From Desulfovibrio sp. (GTDB lineage: Bacteria; Desulfobacterota; Desulfovibrionia; Desulfovibrionales; Desulfovibrionaceae): DNA of 38,875 nt. The notes beneath the pieces are model-generated. The model was given only the letters and a program-made list of their open reading frames with translations, ran no database searches and was not told the DNA's origin. Of this stretch, positions 37,353 to 38,875 are shown one piece after another. Made by a program: the position numbers and the translations under genes. Positions within the stretch are counted from its first letter, which is position 1, and the number at the start of each line of letters is the position of its first letter. The stretch covers positions 1-38,875 of the forward strand of contig JAISMY010000074.1 of NCBI GenBank assembly GCA_031276485.1. Reading direction: 5' to 3'.

Positions 37353-38875
37353 TTAGAAGGAGAAGGTGAGGTACACCTGCGCCTTCCAGGCGTTGGTGTT
37401 TTCGTGGCCATCGCCGCCAACTCGGCTACCTTCTCCCCATGTCTCCTCGTCGGAGTTAAGGCGCAACCAGCCGAGTTCCAGAGCGGCGGTCAGGTTTTCA
37501 TAAATCTTGTATGTGTGATCGAAGTTGACTTCGAACACGCTGTCGTTGGTCGTGAGGTACAGGTTGTCGTCTCTATACTTGATCAGTCGATCCCATGAGC
37601 CACTTTGCGGAATATCGCTGTCATTGGTACCACGATAGTAGGCAAAGCGCAGTGTGTGATCCAGATCCTTGATAAAGGTGGCTTTGGCGAGCTGTATGCC
37701 GACGCCCCAAGTGCCGAGTCCGGTACCAGTGACATCACCGCATTCACCCCATTGCCCGATACTGCTGCCGTAGCCGGCGGTACCGAAGCTGGTGGGCTTG
37801 AACGCACCGCCATTGGTACCTATGTTGGGCAAGCGGCCAAGTTGACCATTTTCCAGACCATTAAGGCTGTCACCTGATGCCCACCAACCAAAGATACCGG
37901 GTGTTACGCTGAAGTTGTTGCCGAAATTCAGCTTGTAATCCAAGGTGGCGGCAATAAACCAGCCGCGGGTGCCGACAAGACTGTCCTCATTATCGGTAGC
38001 CCTGGTTCTCAGGTTATTCTTGTGCAGGTTGCCGTACATGACATCCAAACCGAAAGTCAGCGGGTCAAGCAACCTGAAGTCGAAATTGATGCCGGTCCAA
38101 ATGCCGTGCGTACGGTCATCTCTATCCAAGGTTACGTTTGCTGCCTGCGCGGCGCTCGCTGAAGTAAATACACGCTCGTAAATGCCTGAACTGGCACCAA
38201 CATTGGCGAACACGAACCAAGGCTTGATTTCAAGACCGATGTTTTTGAAGCTCAGTGGCAGGATGAAACCAAAGGCATCGGTTTCGTCAAGGCGGTCACG
38301 CCTACCGGTACCATAGAAATCTCCGGGATAGGCATCATAAGGACGCAACCAGAAGGCGGTCACGCTCAACCAGTCCAGAGGCGTGGGGCTGCTGAGCACA
38401 ACGCCCGCTATGTCGGTACTCAAGACAGGAGTGCCGATGCGCGTGGAAGGTAATGCTACCGGCTGAATACCCATGCGTACTTGCACGGGGGTGTTGGGGA
38501 TCAGCCAGTCCAGATAGGCCCAGCGGGTCACGATGTTCGCGCCGTCGGCATCCATTGCGCCGCCGCTTTCGGCCCCGGAGCCGCCGACACCACGACCCCA
38601 TGTGTTTGTGGCTTCCAGACCCCAGACGCCCTGCAGGTACTCATTGATGATGAAATTGATCTGTACACGGATACGCTGGCGGGCTTCAAGGGGGTCGCGG
38701 ATATCTCCGCCGGCTTGACTGTTGTTGACACTGTCGCCTTGACTGTTGTTCCACACCCAGCCGAAGGCGAACTCATAGGTGCCTTTCACCTTGATGTCGA
38801 CTCCGTCCGCCTTGGCGGAGGCGACGCTCCCGAGGCACAAAGCCATGGCGAGAGCCAACGTTAAAAGTCTGCGTT
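37353..38875 (-). CDS. Outer-membrane homotrimeric porin, 5' end outside the window
   Basis: At least 507 residues to the right edge. The visible N-terminus is the end of a signal peptide (RRLLTLALAMALCLGSVASA), so the start codon lies just beyond the edge; ATG 38858 is internal to it. The mature protein is rich in aromatic beta-strands (VKVKGTYEFAFGWVWNNSQG-like, here VDIKVKGTYEFAFGWVWNN), has LEARQRIRVQINFIINEYLQ, GVWGLEATNTWG, TRWAYLDWLIPNTPVQVRMG, and ends in Phe (AWKAQVYLTFSF), the outer-membrane assembly signal. This is the Desulfovibrio-type homotrimeric porin, usually abundant and present in several copies. A perfect terminator follows. Confidence 0.92.
   Translation of the reverse strand, partial: RRLLTLALAMALCLGSVASAKADGVDIKVKGTYEFAFGWVWNNSQGDSVNNSQAGGDIRDPLEARQRIRVQINFIINEYLQGVWGLEATNTWGRGVGGSGAESGGAMDADGANIVTRWAYLDWLIPNTPVQVRMGIQPVALPSTRIGTPVLSTDIAGVVLSSPTPLDWLSVTAFWLRPYDAYPGDFYGTGRRDRLDETDAFGFILPLSFKNIGLEIKPWFVFANVGASSGIYERVFTSASAAQAANVTLDRDDRTHGIWTGINFDFRLLDPLTFGLDVMYGNLHKNNLRTRATDNEDSLVGTRGWFIAATLDYKLNFGNNFSVTPGIFGWWASGDSLNGLENGQLGRLPNIGTNGGAFKPTSFGTAGYGSSIGQWGECGDVTGTGLGTWGVGIQLAKATFIKDLDHTLRFAYYRGTNDSDIPQSGSWDRLIKYRDDNLYLTTNDSVFEVNFDHTYKIYENLTAALELGWLRLNSDEETWGEGSRVGGDGHENTNAWKAQVYLTFSF

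Noticed and set aside
1-38875. tRNA, rRNA, transposase or prophage genes
   Set aside because: None recognised by eye on either strand; xerC shows housekeeping XerC features and neighbours and not those of a phage integrase.

Overview
The window is most likely chromosomal DNA from a sulfate-reducing member of the Desulfovibrionaceae or a close relative. This is inferred from gene content, not from a search: an outer-membrane homotrimeric porin of the type typical of Desulfovibrio, a DUF116 protein, a fused Memo/AMMECR1 protein with its radical-SAM partner, flagellar genes in the order flgF-flgG-flgA-flgH behind a sigma-54-like promoter, and an oxygen-independent ribonucleotide reductase. Base composition is GC-rich, except for an AT-rich gap near 36.9-37.25 kb.

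Layout. 1-3294 (minus) is an inverse autotransporter (intimin/invasin type) with Ig-like repeats that runs off the left edge. 3751-7267 (plus) holds two unrecognised proteins and gcvT. 7362-10054 (minus) is a two-gene AmmeMemoRadiSam unit. 10253-11509 (minus) is an HD-GYP protein, divergent from flgF-flgG-flgA-flgH (11775-15822, plus). 16090-19663 (minus) is an anaerobic ribonucleotide reductase operon led by a cobalamin riboswitch. 19939-21661 (plus) is umuDC, followed by a NapG/NapH-like iron-sulfur pair (21813-23191). From 23216 to the right edge all genes are on the minus strand: ychJ, feoA, vsr, a sodium:solute symporter, rsmB, DUF116, a TauE-type permease, RNase E/G, xerC, dprA, a CpoB/YbgF-like lipoprotein and a porin.

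Main discovery. The class III ribonucleotide reductase is split. The 752-residue NrdD ends just after its zinc site and lacks the C-terminal glycyl-radical domain. That domain (RRITGYLVG and the segment after it) is encoded about 260 bp downstream by a separate 58-codon ORF at 16720-16896 with its own strong Shine-Dalgarno and GTG start. It is followed by nrdG, the radical-SAM activase that should act on it. A 153-bp element with terminal inverted repeats lies between body and tail. The arrangement resembles GrcA/YfiD, the free-standing glycyl-radical domain that serves pyruvate formate-lyase. The riboswitch upstream of nrdD suggests the operon is shut down when vitamin B12 is available, as expected if a B12-dependent reductase exists elsewhere in the genome.

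Second theme. The region is rich in small repeats that invade spacers and protein linkers. There is a dispersed palindromic element, with two clear copies (one inside dprA in frame, one at the start of xerC), one moderate copy after flgF and one partial copy beyond the radical-SAM gene. There is also a duplicated flgH tail split by a long palindrome, two related 3'-end hairpins, a perfect 34-bp palindrome, and tandem repeats of 36, 57 and 66 bp.
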